Assembly: GCA_029721515.1 (NCBI GenBank)
Contig: CM056561.1
Location: 17,900,135 to 17,964,134 of the forward strand
Direction: 5' to 3'
Length of the DNA stretch: 64,000 bases
From: Synanceia verrucosa
Taxonomy: Eukaryota; Chordata; Actinopteri; Perciformes; Synanceiidae
The notes under the pieces were generated by a model. That model was not told the origin of the DNA. It was given only the letters and a program-made list of their open reading frames with translations, and searched no databases. This document shows positions 63,537 to 64,000 of this stretch, piece by piece; the stretch's first letter is position 1; every line of letters begins with the position of its first letter. The translations under genes were made by a program, and so were the position numbers.

Positions 63537-63576
63537 ATGCCACGGAGGAAACAGCAAGCGCCCAAACGGGCTGCGG
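63537..63576 (+). CDS. tshz2: Teashirt zinc-finger homeobox protein, first coding exon (gene continues off the right edge)
   Basis: The exon codes MPRRKQQAPKRAA plus the first base of codon 14 and ends at CGG|GTAAGC. Teashirt (TSHZ1-3) proteins share the start MPRRKQQAP. The following KRAA with a phase-1 junction and G as first base of codon 14 fits TSHZ2 (KRAAG), whereas TSHZ1 and TSHZ3 have R in place of K. TSHZ proteins are nuclear repressors with several C2H2 fingers and an atypical homeodomain, all encoded in the large next exon outside the window. The ATG has A at -3, and an in-frame TAG lies 63 nt upstream, so this is the start. Paralogue choice rests on two or three residues plus the zfp64 neighbour. 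Confidence 0.88.
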
Positions 63577-64000
63577 GTAAGCGACTTTCATTCCCCCTCT
63601 TTAATATCATGTGTGTGTTATCTTTGTTATGATTCTGTGTGGAGCTCGCCTATAATAGCAAAGGGTCCCCCCTCCCTTCAAACTTTTATCATGTGGGACC
63701 CCTGAACTGATCCGCATCAGGACCCCCCCCAGTGTTTCAGAGACAGATTGTCCCCTATCTGTGAGGATTTAGTAGGCTGCAGTTATATAACTAAATAATG
63801 TGTGTGTTGTTTTGAAAGATATGGACACATCCACCTTTTTGCGCTGAATTCAACTAATTCTCAAGTGCCCAAACAAGGGCCTTACACCAGCTTGGGCACC
63901 ATGCTGCTGGAAGAAAGTCAAACGTTAAAATAATAGATGGTGGTGGTGGGGGTGTTGCAGCATCAAAGGCTTGCTTCTGCACTTGGGGGATAAATTAATA
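63577..64000 (+). other. tshz2: Start of tshz2 intron 1
   Basis: The sequence begins with the donor GTAAGC and continues without recognisable exons to the window edge. In other vertebrates this intron is very long. G- and C-rich patches occur at 63660-63740. Confidence 0.75.

Noticed and set aside
1..64000. CRISPR arrays, operons, phage or bacterial insertion sequences
   Set aside because: Nothing of the kind is present; spliced vertebrate genes and vertebrate repeats show this is a fish nuclear genome.

Overview
The window is vertebrate nuclear DNA, most likely from a ray-finned (teleost) fish. It has spliced vertebrate genes, long CA/CT microsatellites, fish-type L2 LINE tails ending in ATGG repeats, MITE-like elements with TTAA target sites, a Penelope-like element fragment and hAT remnants. 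Nothing prokaryotic is present. Almost every long open frame is a chance or microsatellite-derived frame.

Two protein-coding genes are supported, one at each edge, transcribed away from each other. At the left edge, on the minus strand, are the first two coding exons of zfp64: exon 1 codes 7 residues plus 1 nt (293-272), a 140-bp intron follows (271-132), and exon 2 (131-1) encodes a CCHC zinc finger and runs out of the window. At the right edge, on the plus strand, is the first coding exon of a teashirt zinc-finger gene, best matched to tshz2 (63537-63576). It codes 13 residues plus 1 nt, has a GTAAGC donor and is followed by the start of intron 1. From memory, human ZFP64 and TSHZ2 are likewise neighbours transcribed divergently across a large gene desert, so the order and orientation support both calls.

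Between them lie about 63 kb of mostly unique, AT-rich DNA without a recognisable coding gene. Such a desert beside a developmental transcription factor is a likely home for long-range enhancers, but these cannot be proved from one sequence. TAATTA-rich blocks are noted near 7.3, 15.0, 25.35, 44.2 and 47.0 kb. The desert holds scattered mobile DNA: a frameshifted hAT/BED transposase (11.8-12.2 kb), two L2 tails (17.2-17.5 and 56.1-56.3 kb), a foldback-type element (26.3-26.6 kb), a complete non-autonomous hAT element with 8-bp target duplications (29544-30598), a decayed Penelope-like element (about 33.95-34.64 kb), an element carrying a broken RecQ-like helicase fragment (35.25-35.85 kb), and two TTAA-flanked MITEs (50429-50910 and 62127-62531). 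The second MITE lies about 1 kb upstream of the tshz2 start codon.

Two exon-like structures inside the desert merit checking. One is a TATA box followed by a splice donor beside the zfp64 promoter (873-1312, plus strand). The other is a 63-nt open segment with clean splice sites at 3581-3643.
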